Shown: in pieces, positions 44,801 through 52,281 of the stretch
Layout: every line of letters begins with the position of its first letter
Position numbering within the stretch: position 1 is the first letter of the stretch
DNA from: Pseudooceanicola nanhaiensis
Lineage (GTDB): Bacteria > Pseudomonadota > Alphaproteobacteria > Rhodobacterales > Rhodobacteraceae
NCBI RefSeq assembly: GCF_020171315.1
Contig: NZ_JAIUZP010000005.1
Span: 372,001 to 436,000, forward strand
DNA: 64,000 bases
Reading direction: 5' to 3'
The notes under the pieces: model-generated
Told to the model about the DNA's origin: nothing
Databases searched by the model: none
The model's input: the letters and a program-made list of their open reading frames with translations, nothing else
Made by a program: the position numbers and the translations under genes

Positions 44801-45235
44801 GAAAGCTCCTCGCAGGCACAGTTCTTGCGGCCCACGGTGATCACGCTGGTCTACGGCCTCGGCTTCGGCATGGTGCTGGTGCTGCTGGTGGTGCCCGCGC
44901 TGATGGCGATGCAGCACGATTTCCGGCGCCAGATGACGGCGCTGCGCCGGGCGCTGCGCGGCAGCGGGCGGGCCAGTGGCCACCCCGCGCGGGCGATGCA
45001 GAGGCTGCTGGCGGCGGGCGTCCTGCTGGTGCTGGGCTGGCTGGGGGCGACCATGGGCTGGGTCGCTGTCACCGGCGCGCTGCCCACGTGGCTGGCAGTG
45101 CTGCTTCCGCGGGCGGGCGCCGCGCCGATGCTGGCGGCCATGGCGGTTTTCGTCGCAGGCGCGCTGGCGCTGTCGATCCTGCTCTTCGGGCTGGGGGCCG
45201 GGGGCGTGGCCCTGCGGCGCCGTGGCCACGCCTGA
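41810..45235 (+). CDS. RND efflux transporter permease (HAE1/AcrB type)
   Basis: 1141 residues. The first membrane helix ('RTAANLLLVVLLALGVAAVP'), the TM4 motif 'GIVVDDAIVVGEHAD' with the paired proton-relay Asp, and the large periplasmic loops after TM1 and TM7 define the family. TM10 has 'GIIINDSIVLVTTIDE', so the AcrB-type lysine is absent, as in several HAE1 subgroups. About 75 extra C-terminal residues contain two or three more hydrophobic segments. It works with the upstream adaptor to export unknown compounds. It ends near repeat element D. Confidence 0.93.
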   Translation: MAHREERDLGEAKGILSYFTRHRTAANLLLVVLLALGVAAVPRMRAQFFPDVVIDDIDVSVSWDGAGAEDVDAAIVQLLEPALLAVEGVSATSSMSREGSARVTVEFEPDWDMARAVNDVQTAVDAVTNLPEEADDPEVSRGGWRDRVTDVVITGPVGAEQLGNFADEFVTRLFAEGVTRTTIRGVAAPNTVIEVPSINLIAHDVTMREIADAIGAEVDADPAGDVTGANARVRTGIEKRSADQIAGIVLRTNEDNSNLTVGDVATIRVEGSSYKRSYYVGDNPAISIRVDRSEKGDAIKIQHQVEEVAAEMQPTLPEGTSIDLIRTRAESITARLDILVDNGLMGLVLVVALLFLFLNARTAVWVAAGIPVSMLTAIALMYVSGLTINMISLFALIITMGIVVDDAIVVGEHADARLRRYGEGPIRAAETAARRMAMPVFSATLTTVIAFFGLTVIGGHFGSMISDIPFTVIVVLLASLVECFLILPNHMSHALAHAGERHWYDAPSRFVNRGFDWMSLRLFRPLMAGVIWARYPVLALVIAIFASQVAVFIRGDVPWRFFNSPEQGSISGNFAMVEGASREDTFAMMREMQRATNAVAKRYEEKYGRNPVDYVLTEVGGSTGRGLTGTENKDSELLGSIAIELIDADLRPYSSFAFLGDIQEEVQQTPQAEVVSFRGMRSGPGGDALDVQFYGANAETLKGASEALKQALLPYPEVSAVEDNLSYDKEELILELTPQGQVLGFTTADLGTVLRHRLNGIEAATYPDGPRSATIRVELPEDELTADFLTRIQLRTASGAYVPLADIVRVERRSGFSTVRRENGLRVLSVNGDISEDDPARATEISRALEQEILPDVASRFQVDWRMAGLSEQEDEFLGDAFTGLVMVLTGIYLTLAWVFSSWTRPLVVMAIIPFGLVGTIYGHALWDVPMSMFTVVGLLGMTGIIINDSIVLVTTIDEYAEKRGLFPAIIEGTADRLRPVLLTTLTTVLGLAPLLYESSSQAQFLRPTVITLVYGLGFGMVLVLLVVPALMAMQHDFRRQMTALRRALRGSGRASGHPARAMQRLLAAGVLLVLGWLGATMGWVAVTGALPTWLAVLLPRAGAAPMLAAMAVFVAGALALSILLFGLGAGGVALRRRGHA

Positions 45236-45260
45236 TGAGCGCGGGGCCGTGCGGCGCTGT

Positions 45261-45305
45261 CCGGTTTCTTCGAAGAAACCGGTCCGGAAAATTCGAATTT
45301 TCCGG
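45261..45305. repeat. Two tandem 22-bp perfect palindromes (repeat element D)
   Basis: 45261-45282 has half-site CCGGTTTCTTC and 45284-45305 has half-site CCGGAAAATTC; each is followed by its exact complement and centred on TTCGAA. One T separates them. They lie between the convergent RND permease and DsbD-alpha genes, so they can act as a two-way terminator. They belong to the same family as elements B and F. Confidence 0.9.
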
Positions 45306-45349
45306 TCAGGGCCGCAGGCGGCACGATCATTCAGGCGTTTCGGAAGGGC

Positions 45350-46189
45350 TCAGCCCGCGCAGCCGCGGATATCGACCGCGTGGTCCTTGCCCAGCACGGT
45401 AATGCGCAGCTGCGACCGGTCCAGCGCAAAAGGCTTGCCGGAGTTGTGGATCAACTCGGTTTCGGCCACCAGCTTGCGGCCCGATCGCGTGGTCTGCGCC
45501 GGGGCCACCCAGACGCTGGGGTTCGGGGTCTCGATCACGGCGACCTCATGCCCGCCGGTGGAGGGCATCTCGATCTCGGCGGTCAGCTTGATCCCGTCCT
45601 CGCCCGGTGCGATCCGGCAGCTGACGCGGCCGACCTGCGCCTCGCGGGCGGTATAGGGCTGATCGGCGAGCGCCGCCGCAAGGGCCGCGCTGCGCACGCC
45701 TGCGCCCTCGACAGCCCCGTCGAGGTCCAGCGTCGTCAGCATGCAGGTCTCCTGGCAGACGCCCAGTTCGACCTCGCCCTCCAGCCGCACGGGGGCGGCG
45801 TCATCGCGGGGATAGATCCGCAGCGGCAGGATCACGCGATCCTTGTAGCCGATGGTCTGGTAGCCGCCGCTGTCGAAGATCGAGGGCGTGGGCCACATCA
45901 CCTCGACCCGGTCGAGGTTGCGGGACCCGCGCCAGTCGAAGCTGGGCGGCACGCCCGCATCGCCCGGAGCGCGCCAGTAGGTCTTCCAGCCGGGGGCGAG
46001 GTCCAGTTCCAGTCCGGCCATGTGGCTGCCGTCTGGCAGGCGCCAGCCCTCGACCAGCCGTGCCGAAATGGTCGTGCCGAAGGTCGCCGGGCTCTCCGCG
46101 AGGGAGGCGACGGGCATCAGCGCCGCGCAGGCACTGCCCAGAAGCGCCATCAGGCGGCTCCGGCGGAAGGGATGGACTGTCTCGCTCAT
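45350..46189 (-). CDS. Periplasmic DsbD-alpha-like protein (stand-alone)
   Basis: 279 residues from 46189. Residues 1-31 form a signal peptide ending 'VASLA'. The mature part matches the N-terminal disulfide domain of DsbD: 'LAPGWKTYWRAPGDAGVPPS', 'GYKDRVILPLRIYP' and the redox pair 'GVCQETCM'. The membrane and thioredoxin domains of DsbD are missing, so it must rely on another electron donor, such as a CcdA-type protein encoded elsewhere. A role in periplasmic thiol transfer or cytochrome maturation is inferred. It is divergent from yqgE. Confidence 0.85.
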   Translation of the reverse strand: MSETVHPFRRSRLMALLGSACAALMPVASLAESPATFGTTISARLVEGWRLPDGSHMAGLELDLAPGWKTYWRAPGDAGVPPSFDWRGSRNLDRVEVMWPTPSIFDSGGYQTIGYKDRVILPLRIYPRDDAAPVRLEGEVELGVCQETCMLTTLDLDGAVEGAGVRSAALAAALADQPYTAREAQVGRVSCRIAPGEDGIKLTAEIEMPSTGGHEVAVIETPNPSVWVAPAQTTRSGRKLVAETELIHNSGKPFALDRSQLRITVLGKDHAVDIRGCAG

Positions 46190-46336
46190 GCCCAAATCGA
46201 TGCGCCATTCCTCAGCTTCGGACAACTCACATTCAGGCGAGAGCACTGTCATATTCCAAAGCGGCTTGTCAGTGACGCCTTTTGGCATCATGCTGATACG
46301 TATTGGAACAGGCATTAGGCGAACGGCAGGCAAATC

Positions 46337-46903
46337 TTGGCAGATATCTCCAATTTGACAGGGCAACTTCTGATTGCCATGCCTGGGTTGAGGGATGAAC
46401 GTTTCGAACGTGGTGTGATCCTGCTGTGCGCACACTCCGGCGATGGCGCGATGGGGCTCATGGTGAACCATCCCTCCCGCGATGTGCGTCTCTCGGACAT
46501 GCTGGAACAGCTCAACATCGACAAGCCGGGGCTGGAGGATGACCTGATTGTCTATGCCGGCGGCCCGGTCGAGCCGGAGCGCGGCTTCGTCTTGCATTCG
46601 GCCGATTATTCCTCTGTGCTTTCAACGATCAACGTGCGTTCGGGCATCTGCCTGACGGCCACGCGCGACATCCTCGAAGACGTCGCTGGCGGCAATGGCC
46701 CGCTCGAGACGATGGTCGCGCTGGGCTATTGCGGCTGGGGGCCGGGGCAGCTCGAACGGGAGCTGTCGGAGAACGGCTGGCTGCTGGGCGAAGCGAGCGC
46801 GGAACTGGTCTTCCACGCGCCGGACGAGCGCAAGTGGGATCTGTCGATGCAGGCGCAGGGAATCTCGCCGCTCAACCTTTCCGGGCAGGCTGGCCACGCC
46901 TGA
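46337..46903 (+). CDS. YqgE/AlgH family protein
   Basis: 188 residues from a TTG start at 46337, which yields 'MADISNLTGQLLIAMPGLRD', the expected N-terminus; no ATG is available before residue 15. 'GDGAMGLMVNHP', 'YAGGPVEPERGFVLHS' and 'GYCGWGPGQLERE' are the conserved family blocks. The function is unclear, although AlgH was linked to alginate gene control in Pseudomonas. It is divergent from the DsbD-alpha gene with 147 bp between. Confidence 0.92.
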   Translation: MADISNLTGQLLIAMPGLRDERFERGVILLCAHSGDGAMGLMVNHPSRDVRLSDMLEQLNIDKPGLEDDLIVYAGGPVEPERGFVLHSADYSSVLSTINVRSGICLTATRDILEDVAGGNGPLETMVALGYCGWGPGQLERELSENGWLLGEASAELVFHAPDERKWDLSMQAQGISPLNLSGQAGHA

Positions 46904-46926
46904 CGTGACTTGGCGTCATGTTGCCC

Positions 46927-47913
46927 TTACGGAGCATAGGATGTCGATTCGGGGGTATCCCTCGGTGCGGCGGCGCGGCGCAGCCGGTCATTGATCGCCC
47001 GGCCCAGCCCACGATCCGGCACCGGGGCCACGGCGATTCGCTCGGCCCCGGAGCGGTCCAGTTCATGCAGGCAGTGGAAAAGCCGCGCGGCGGCTTCCAC
47101 CATGTCGCCCGAGGCCGAGAGGGTCATCGCGCCCTCGGCGCCTGCGGGCAGGGGGCCGAAGCCGAGGTAGGTCTCGCCCGGTTCGGGCGCGACGGCCTCC
47201 AGCCGGACCCGTCCCTTCGGCGCGTAATGCGAGGTCATCTGGCCGGGTGCGGTGATCCCTGCCGCCGCTTCGGGGGGCAGAGGCATTTCGCCCAGCATTT
47301 CGGCGAGGGCTTCGGCAGGCAGGCCGCCGGGACGCAGCAGGCGGGGACTGTCCCCGTTCAGGCCGAGGATCGTGGATTCGACGCCCACGGCACAGGGCCC
47401 GCCATCCAGCACCGCCTCGATCCGGCCGTCGAGGGATTCCATCACATGGGCGGGCTCCGTCGGGCTGACTCGGCCCGAGGGGTTGGCCGAGGGCGCGGCC
47501 AGCGGGCCGCCGAAGCGTAGCAGCAGGTCGCGCGCCAGCGGATGCGCCGGCACCCGCAGCGCCACGCTGTCGAGGCCCGCGGTGACCAGCGGCGAGAGCC
47601 CGGCGTTTTCGGCCAGCGGCAGGACCAGCGTCAGCGGGCCGGGCCAGAAGGCCTGCGCCACGGCCTCGGCCCGGTCATCCCATGTCACCAGACGGCGCGC
47701 GGTGGCCACGTCCGGCAGGTGCACGATCAGCGGGTTGAAGCGCGGCCGGCCCTTGGCCTCGAAGATCCGCGCCACGGCCACGTCCGAGCGCGCATCGGCG
47801 GCCAGCCCATAGACCGTCTCGGTCGGCATCGCGACGAGGCCCCCGGCCCGCAGGATGGCGGCGGCGCCGTCCTTTCCGGTGTCGTCGGCGGGCAGGAGAC
47901 GGGTCTGGTACAT
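46927..47913 (-). CDS. L-threonylcarbamoyladenylate synthase (Sua5/YwlC type)
   Basis: 328 residues from the ATG at 47913. The YrdC domain contains 'GGLVAMPTETVYGLAADA', 'KGRPRFNPLIVHL', 'FWPGPLTLVL' and 'APSANPSGRVSPT'. After the linker 'GITAPGQMTSHYAPKG' comes the Sua5 C-terminal domain, so this is the long Sua5 form. It makes threonylcarbamoyl-AMP for the t6A modification at position 37 of ANN-decoding tRNAs. It is convergent with yqgE, 23 bp apart. A GTG 12 bp upstream is a less likely start. Confidence 0.94.
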   Translation of the reverse strand: MYQTRLLPADDTGKDGAAAILRAGGLVAMPTETVYGLAADARSDVAVARIFEAKGRPRFNPLIVHLPDVATARRLVTWDDRAEAVAQAFWPGPLTLVLPLAENAGLSPLVTAGLDSVALRVPAHPLARDLLLRFGGPLAAPSANPSGRVSPTEPAHVMESLDGRIEAVLDGGPCAVGVESTILGLNGDSPRLLRPGGLPAEALAEMLGEMPLPPEAAAGITAPGQMTSHYAPKGRVRLEAVAPEPGETYLGFGPLPAGAEGAMTLSASGDMVEAAARLFHCLHELDRSGAERIAVAPVPDRGLGRAINDRLRRAAAPRDTPESTSYAP

Positions 47914-48106
47914 TGCGCGGGGCACCTCGGGCCGGGGTCAGGGATGGGGGGCCGGTCTCACCGGCCTTCGGACGCCACGTCGAGAAGCGACGCTATGACG
48001 CTGCGTTCCAGTTGATGACAGGGGGCGCGCTCATACGATACGTCCCACCCAGTTGTTACAGGCGCTCAGCCGCTATGCCAAGGTGCCGAAGGGGAGGACA
48101 CAAGCC
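47914..48106. promoter_or_regulatory. Divergent promoter region between Sua5-type gene and acyl-CoA dehydrogenase gene
   Basis: It contains a 7-bp hairpin GGCCGGT-CTC-ACCGGCC (47950-47966) and, toward the dehydrogenase, TTGATG (48012-48017), 16 bp, TACGAT (48034-48039), a possible sigma-70-type promoter. Confidence 0.35.
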
Positions 48107-49825
48107 ATGCCGTATCAATCGCCCGTGCGCGACTTCACGTTCCTGTTCGACAAGGTCGTCGGCCTCGATCAGGTTTCCGCAACCGAGATGTTCGCGGAAG
48201 CGACCGCCGAAACCGTCGAGGCGATCCTGACGGAAGCGGCCCGCCTGAACGACGATATCCTCGCCCCGCTGCGCCGGAATGGCGATCTGCATCCTGCCGT
48301 GCTGGAGAACGGCGTGGTGCGGACCTCGCCCGGGTTCAAGGACGGCTACAAGGCGATTGCCGAGGGCGGCTGGGTTGGCATTTCCGCGCCTGAGGAGTTC
48401 GGCGGCATGGGTTTGCCGCTGGCGATCAGCACCGCCTTCAACGACATGATCAGCGGCGCCTGCCTGTCGCTGGGTCTGAACCCGCTGCTGACGCAGGGCC
48501 AGATCGAGGCGCTGGAACATCACGCCAGCGACGAGATGAAGGCGCTTTACCTGCCCAAGCTGATCAGTGGCGAATGGACCGGCACCATGAACCTGACCGA
48601 GCCGCAGGCCGGGTCGGACGTGGGCGCGCTGCGCTCCAAGGCAGAGCCGCTGGGGGATGGCACCTATGCCGTCTCGGGGCAGAAGATCTTCATCTCCTGG
48701 GGCGATCACGACCTTGGCGGCAACGTCTGCCACCTCGTGCTGGCGCGGCTGCCTGACGGCGCGCCGGGCACCCGTGGCATCAGCCTCTTCATGGTGCCCA
48801 AGTACCTGCCCAAGGAAGACGGCTCGCTGGGCGCGGCAAATTCGCTGCGCGTCGTCTCGCTGGAGCACAAGATGGGCCTGCATGGCTCGCCGACCGCGGT
48901 GATGGAATTCGACGGTGCCAAGGGCTGGCTGGTGGGCGCACCCCACAAGGGCATGGCCGCGATGTTCACCATGATGAACAATGCCCGCCTTGGCGTGGGC
49001 GTGCAGGGCATCGGCTCGGCCGAGGGGGCCTATCAGGCGGCGCTGGAATATGCGCTGGACCGCAAGCAGGGCAAGACGCCGGTCGAGGGGCCGGGCGGGA
49101 TCATCGACCACGCCGACGTGCGCCGGATGCTGCTCACCATGAAGGCCGAGATCTTCGCCTCCCGCGCGATCGCGCTTGCCTGCGCCGTGGCGCTGGACAT
49201 GGGCCGGGCCACCGGCGAGGCCGACTGGAACGCCCGCGCGGCCTTCCTGACGCCGATCGCCAAGGCCTTTGGCACCGATGTCGGCTGCCGGGTGTCCGAC
49301 ATGGGCGTGCAGGTACACGGCGGCATGGGCTTCATCGAAGAGACCGGCGCGGCTCAGTTCTTCCGCGACGTGCGCGTCACCGCGATTTACGAGGGCACCA
49401 ACGGCATTCAGGCGATGGACCTCGTGGGCCGCAAGATGATGGACGGCGGCGAGCAGGCCTATGGCCTCCTTGAGGAAATCCAGTCCCTTGCGGAAAGCGC
49501 CCGCACCAGCCACGCCGCCCTGGCCGAGCCGGTCTGGCAGGCGGCGGAAACCCTGCGCGAGGCCACCGAATGGATGGTGGGCCAAGAGATGAACGACCGC
49601 TTCGCAGGCTCCGTGCCCTATCTTGGGGCTTTCGCCCGCGTGCTGGGGGGCTATTATCACCTCAAGGCCGCCATCGCCGAAGAGGGCGAGGCGGGCCCCC
49701 GGCACAAGCTGGCGCAGTTCTACGTGGACCGCCTGCTGCCGGAACACAGCGCATTGGCCACCCACGCGATGGCCGGGGCCGAAGGGCTCTATGCACTCAG
49801 CATCGAGGAGCTGACCGGCACATGA
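48107..49825 (+). CDS. Acyl-CoA dehydrogenase with C-terminal extension, DmdC/FadE-like
   Basis: 572 residues from the ATG at 48107, giving 'MPYQSPVRDFTFLFDKVVG'. The FAD and substrate motifs are 'MNLTEPQAGSDVGALRS', 'ISWGDHDLGGNVCHLVLARL' and 'MGVQVHGGMGFIEET'. The probable catalytic base is Glu429 in 'AIYEGTNGIQAMDL'. A C-terminal helical extension (about 460-572) is typical of the DmdC branch, which oxidises 3-methylmercaptopropionyl-CoA in DMSP demethylation, but related FadE enzymes share it. No dmdB or dmdD is adjacent, so the substrate is open. Electrons would pass to ETF. It overlaps the MBL gene by four bases. Confidence 0.88.
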   Translation: MPYQSPVRDFTFLFDKVVGLDQVSATEMFAEATAETVEAILTEAARLNDDILAPLRRNGDLHPAVLENGVVRTSPGFKDGYKAIAEGGWVGISAPEEFGGMGLPLAISTAFNDMISGACLSLGLNPLLTQGQIEALEHHASDEMKALYLPKLISGEWTGTMNLTEPQAGSDVGALRSKAEPLGDGTYAVSGQKIFISWGDHDLGGNVCHLVLARLPDGAPGTRGISLFMVPKYLPKEDGSLGAANSLRVVSLEHKMGLHGSPTAVMEFDGAKGWLVGAPHKGMAAMFTMMNNARLGVGVQGIGSAEGAYQAALEYALDRKQGKTPVEGPGGIIDHADVRRMLLTMKAEIFASRAIALACAVALDMGRATGEADWNARAAFLTPIAKAFGTDVGCRVSDMGVQVHGGMGFIEETGAAQFFRDVRVTAIYEGTNGIQAMDLVGRKMMDGGEQAYGLLEEIQSLAESARTSHAALAEPVWQAAETLREATEWMVGQEMNDRFAGSVPYLGAFARVLGGYYHLKAAIAEEGEAGPRHKLAQFYVDRLLPEHSALATHAMAGAEGLYALSIEELTGT

Positions 49826-50865
49826 TGGATGGCGCAGCGGGCATGATCCGCACACCCTGGGACACTCCCCCGGAACCGGGCGAGGCGATCGAGGTGGCGG
49901 AGGGCGTGCTCTGGCTGCGGCTCCCCCTTCCGATGGCGCTGGACCATGTGAATGTCTATGCGCTGGACGAAGGCGATGGCTGGACGATCATCGACACCGG
50001 CATCTGGAACAAGCGCTGCCTTGCTGCGTTGCAGGCGGCGCTTGACGGCCCGCTGGCGGGCAAGCCCGTGCGGCAGGTGGTGCTGACCCACCACCACCCC
50101 GATCACGCGGGCCTTGCCGGCTGGCTGATGGAGACGCAGGGCGCCTCGCTGGCCGCCACCCGGACCAGCTGGCTCACCACGCGGATGCTGCAACTCGACG
50201 AGGAGACGGAAGCCTCTGCCGCCTCCGTGGCCTACTGGACGGCGGCGGGTCTCAGCCCCGAGATGCTGGCCCGCAAGCGGTCCGAGCGACCCTTCAACTT
50301 CAAGGACATGGTCTGGCCCATCCCCACCGGCTACACTCGGCTGAAGGACGGGCAGCGCTGGCGAATGGGCGGGCGCGACTGGATCATCCGCACCGGCGAT
50401 GGCCACGCGCCGGAACACGCGACCTTCTGGAGCCTCGACGACAATCTCGTCATCGGCGGCGACCAGCTGCTGCCCTCGATCAGCGCGAACATCGGCGTCA
50501 ATGCCTCGGAGCCCGAGGCCAACCCGCTGGCCGAATGGCTCGACAGCTGCGCCCGCTTTGCCGATCACGCCCGCGAAGACCAGCTGATCCTCGGCGGGCA
50601 CAAGCTGCCCTTCACCGGCCTGCCCCTGCGCCTGCGCCAGATGTCCGAGAACCATTACGGGGCGCTCGCCCGGCTGCGCGATCATCTCGCCACGCCGCGT
50701 GTCGCGGTGGAGTGTTTCCCGCCGCTCTTCAAGCGCGCCATCGATGAACGTGTTTTCGGCCTCGCATTGGTGGAAACCGTGGCACACCTGAACTACCTCC
50801 TCGAGGACGGACAGGCGACACGGCGCAAACGGGAGGACGGGGCGTGGCTATGGGAGAGGACATAA
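49822..50865 (+). CDS. MBL-fold metallohydrolase
   Basis: 347 residues from the ATG at 49822, overlapping the dehydrogenase stop (ATGA). The zinc signature is 'LTHHHPDHAG', with later ligands in 'DGHAPEHATF', 'VIGGDQLLPS' and 'ILGGHKLPFTG'. The C-terminal helical domain, with 'HLNYLLEDG', resembles the BLACT/lactamase-like hydrolase group, which includes thioesterases and lactonases. Coupling with an acyl-CoA dehydrogenase makes a thioester hydrolase role reasonable, as an inference. Confidence 0.88.
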   Translation: MMDGAAGMIRTPWDTPPEPGEAIEVAEGVLWLRLPLPMALDHVNVYALDEGDGWTIIDTGIWNKRCLAALQAALDGPLAGKPVRQVVLTHHHPDHAGLAGWLMETQGASLAATRTSWLTTRMLQLDEETEASAASVAYWTAAGLSPEMLARKRSERPFNFKDMVWPIPTGYTRLKDGQRWRMGGRDWIIRTGDGHAPEHATFWSLDDNLVIGGDQLLPSISANIGVNASEPEANPLAEWLDSCARFADHAREDQLILGGHKLPFTGLPLRLRQMSENHYGALARLRDHLATPRVAVECFPPLFKRAIDERVFGLALVETVAHLNYLLEDGQATRRKREDGAWLWERT

Positions 50866-51341
50866 GGACGGTGGCCGAAGCGGCGGAGGAGCATTGCCCG
50901 CGCCGCCACGAGGCCCATGCCGACCCGTCCCTCGCCCCCACGGTGGAACTGCCCGCGCAGGTCACCACCAAGCCGCAGCGCGCCAAGAGCCCGGCGGAAT
51001 GGGCCTATGAACGGCTGATCCTCTATATCCAGAACTTCGAGTCCACGCTCGACGCCGAACACGAGGTCGCCATGGGCTTTGCCGGCTCCGACGCGGGCGT
51101 GCTGCGGATCGAGGGCATGGGGTTCTTCGAGCCCGACATCGTCACCTTCTACGGCTCCGATGCGGGCGGGGCGAAGACCCAGCTGATCCAGCACGTGAGC
51201 CAGCTCTCCGTGATCCTGCGCGCCATGCCCAAGGCCCAGCCCGCCGTGGCGCCCCGGCGCATCGGCTTCCGCCTTGCCGCGGATCTGGAACAGGAGGCGG
51301 AAAAGGACGCGCCCGCAGTGTCGCAGGGCGGACAGGACTGA
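50844..51341 (+). CDS. DUF6173 family protein
   Basis: 165 residues if the GTG at 50844 is used, which has GGGAGG seven bases upstream; the ATG at 50850 is the alternative. It overlaps the end of the MBL gene by 22 bases. The N-terminal 40 residues look disordered. The core 'SPAEWAYERLILYIQNFESTLDAEHEVAMGFAGSDAGVLRIEGMGFFEPDIVTFYG' region is well folded in appearance and matches DUF6173 as I recall it. There is no membrane segment. The function is unknown. Confidence 0.72.
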   Translation: MAMGEDIRTVAEAAEEHCPRRHEAHADPSLAPTVELPAQVTTKPQRAKSPAEWAYERLILYIQNFESTLDAEHEVAMGFAGSDAGVLRIEGMGFFEPDIVTFYGSDAGGAKTQLIQHVSQLSVILRAMPKAQPAVAPRRIGFRLAADLEQEAEKDAPAVSQGGQD

Positions 51342-51440
51342 TGACAGCTCTTCTGATTTCGGCTAACAAATTCGGGATTTGGCGTCTCGTCGACGCGCAT
51401 CAGGGACCCGGTCACCGACCGGACAGGAGAGGAAGCGACC

Positions 51441-51575
51441 ATGGCAGAACACAAGCACGGAACGATGAACATCGAACCGCAGGAAAAGACCTTCGACGGG
51501 TTCATCACCACGACCAAGGTGGTTGTGGGTATCGTCTTTGTCGTCCTGCTGATCATGGCTGTCTTCAACAGCTGA
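51441..51575 (+). CDS. aa3-type cytochrome c oxidase subunit IV
   Basis: A 44-residue gene, short enough to be missed by automatic calling, with an AGGAGAGGAAG site before its ATG. The product is 'MAEHKHGTMNIEPQEKTFDG' followed by one membrane helix 'FITTTKVVVGIVFVVLL' and a short tail. This matches the tiny single-helix subunit IV of the Paracoccus and Rhodobacter aa3 oxidases, whose role is not essential. It is a stand-alone gene, away from the main oxidase genes, which are not in the window. Confidence 0.88.
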   Translation: MAEHKHGTMNIEPQEKTFDGFITTTKVVVGIVFVVLLIMAVFNS

Positions 51576-51663
51576 TCCCCTCCTCTTCATCGCGTGGGGC
51601 CATCGGGCCCCGAAACGGAACGGCTCGTGGAGGAGGCGGGCCCCAACGGGAGACGACCCCCGC

Positions 51664-52281
51664 ATGATTCGCCTTCTTCTGGTTCTCGCGGCCGTTCTCG
51701 GTCTCGCGGCCTGCGCCAACAATCCGACCTCTGCGCCCACGGCCGAGGTGACCCGTGCAGCCTATTCGATGCCCGGCCAGCCCGAGCTGAAGCTGATCAC
51801 GATGATCTCGAACCGCACCGGCAAGGGCGGCCACACCGCGCTGCTGATCAATGCCTCGCAGCGGGTGATCTTCGACCCGGCAGGGTCCTTCCACCATCCC
51901 CAGACGCCGCGGTCGGGTGACGTGCTCTACGGTATCTCTCCGGCCTTCGAGGACGGCTACCTGCGGATGCACGCCCGGCCCGAGTATCACGCCGTGGTGC
52001 AGACGATCACCGTCTCGCCCGAGGTGGCGGAGAAGGCGCTGCAACTGGCGCAGGCCAATGGCCCGGCGCCCGGCGCCTATTGCGCGAACCACACCGCGCG
52101 GCTGCTGCGGCAGCTGCCGGGCTTTGAAAACGTGGATCAGACCTTCTATCCGCGTCTGCTGGCGATCAGCTTCTCCAAGCTGCCCGGCGTGCGCACGAAC
52201 ACCCTCTACGAGGAGTTCATCCCGGTCGCGGGGGCCGATAACGACTTCATGCCGAAACAGCGGATGGCGGCGCTTCAGTAA
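51664..52281 (+). CDS. Lipoprotein of unknown function, possibly a papain-like (permuted NlpC/P60) hydrolase
   Basis: 205 residues with a lipoprotein signal ending 'LGLAAC' (Cys17). After a short linker come 'LKLITMISNRTGKGGHTALLINASQRVIFDPAGSF' and 'SGDVLYGI'. Later, 'GAYCANHTARLLRQL' places a Cys at the start of a helix. A His strand before a helix-capping Cys is the order in permuted NlpC/P60 (YiiX/LRAT-like) proteins, so I infer such a fold. It would face the periplasm. It is convergent with azlD, overlapping by 7 bp. Confidence 0.6.
   Translation: MIRLLLVLAAVLGLAACANNPTSAPTAEVTRAAYSMPGQPELKLITMISNRTGKGGHTALLINASQRVIFDPAGSFHHPQTPRSGDVLYGISPAFEDGYLRMHARPEYHAVVQTITVSPEVAEKALQLAQANGPAPGAYCANHTARLLRQLPGFENVDQTFYPRLLAISFSKLPGVRTNTLYEEFIPVAGADNDFMPKQRMAALQ

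Noticed and set aside
42623-45229. 868-residue open frame on the minus strand
   Set aside because: Exact antisense of the RND permease; His/Gln/Arg-rich composition typical of a shadow frame in GC-rich DNA.
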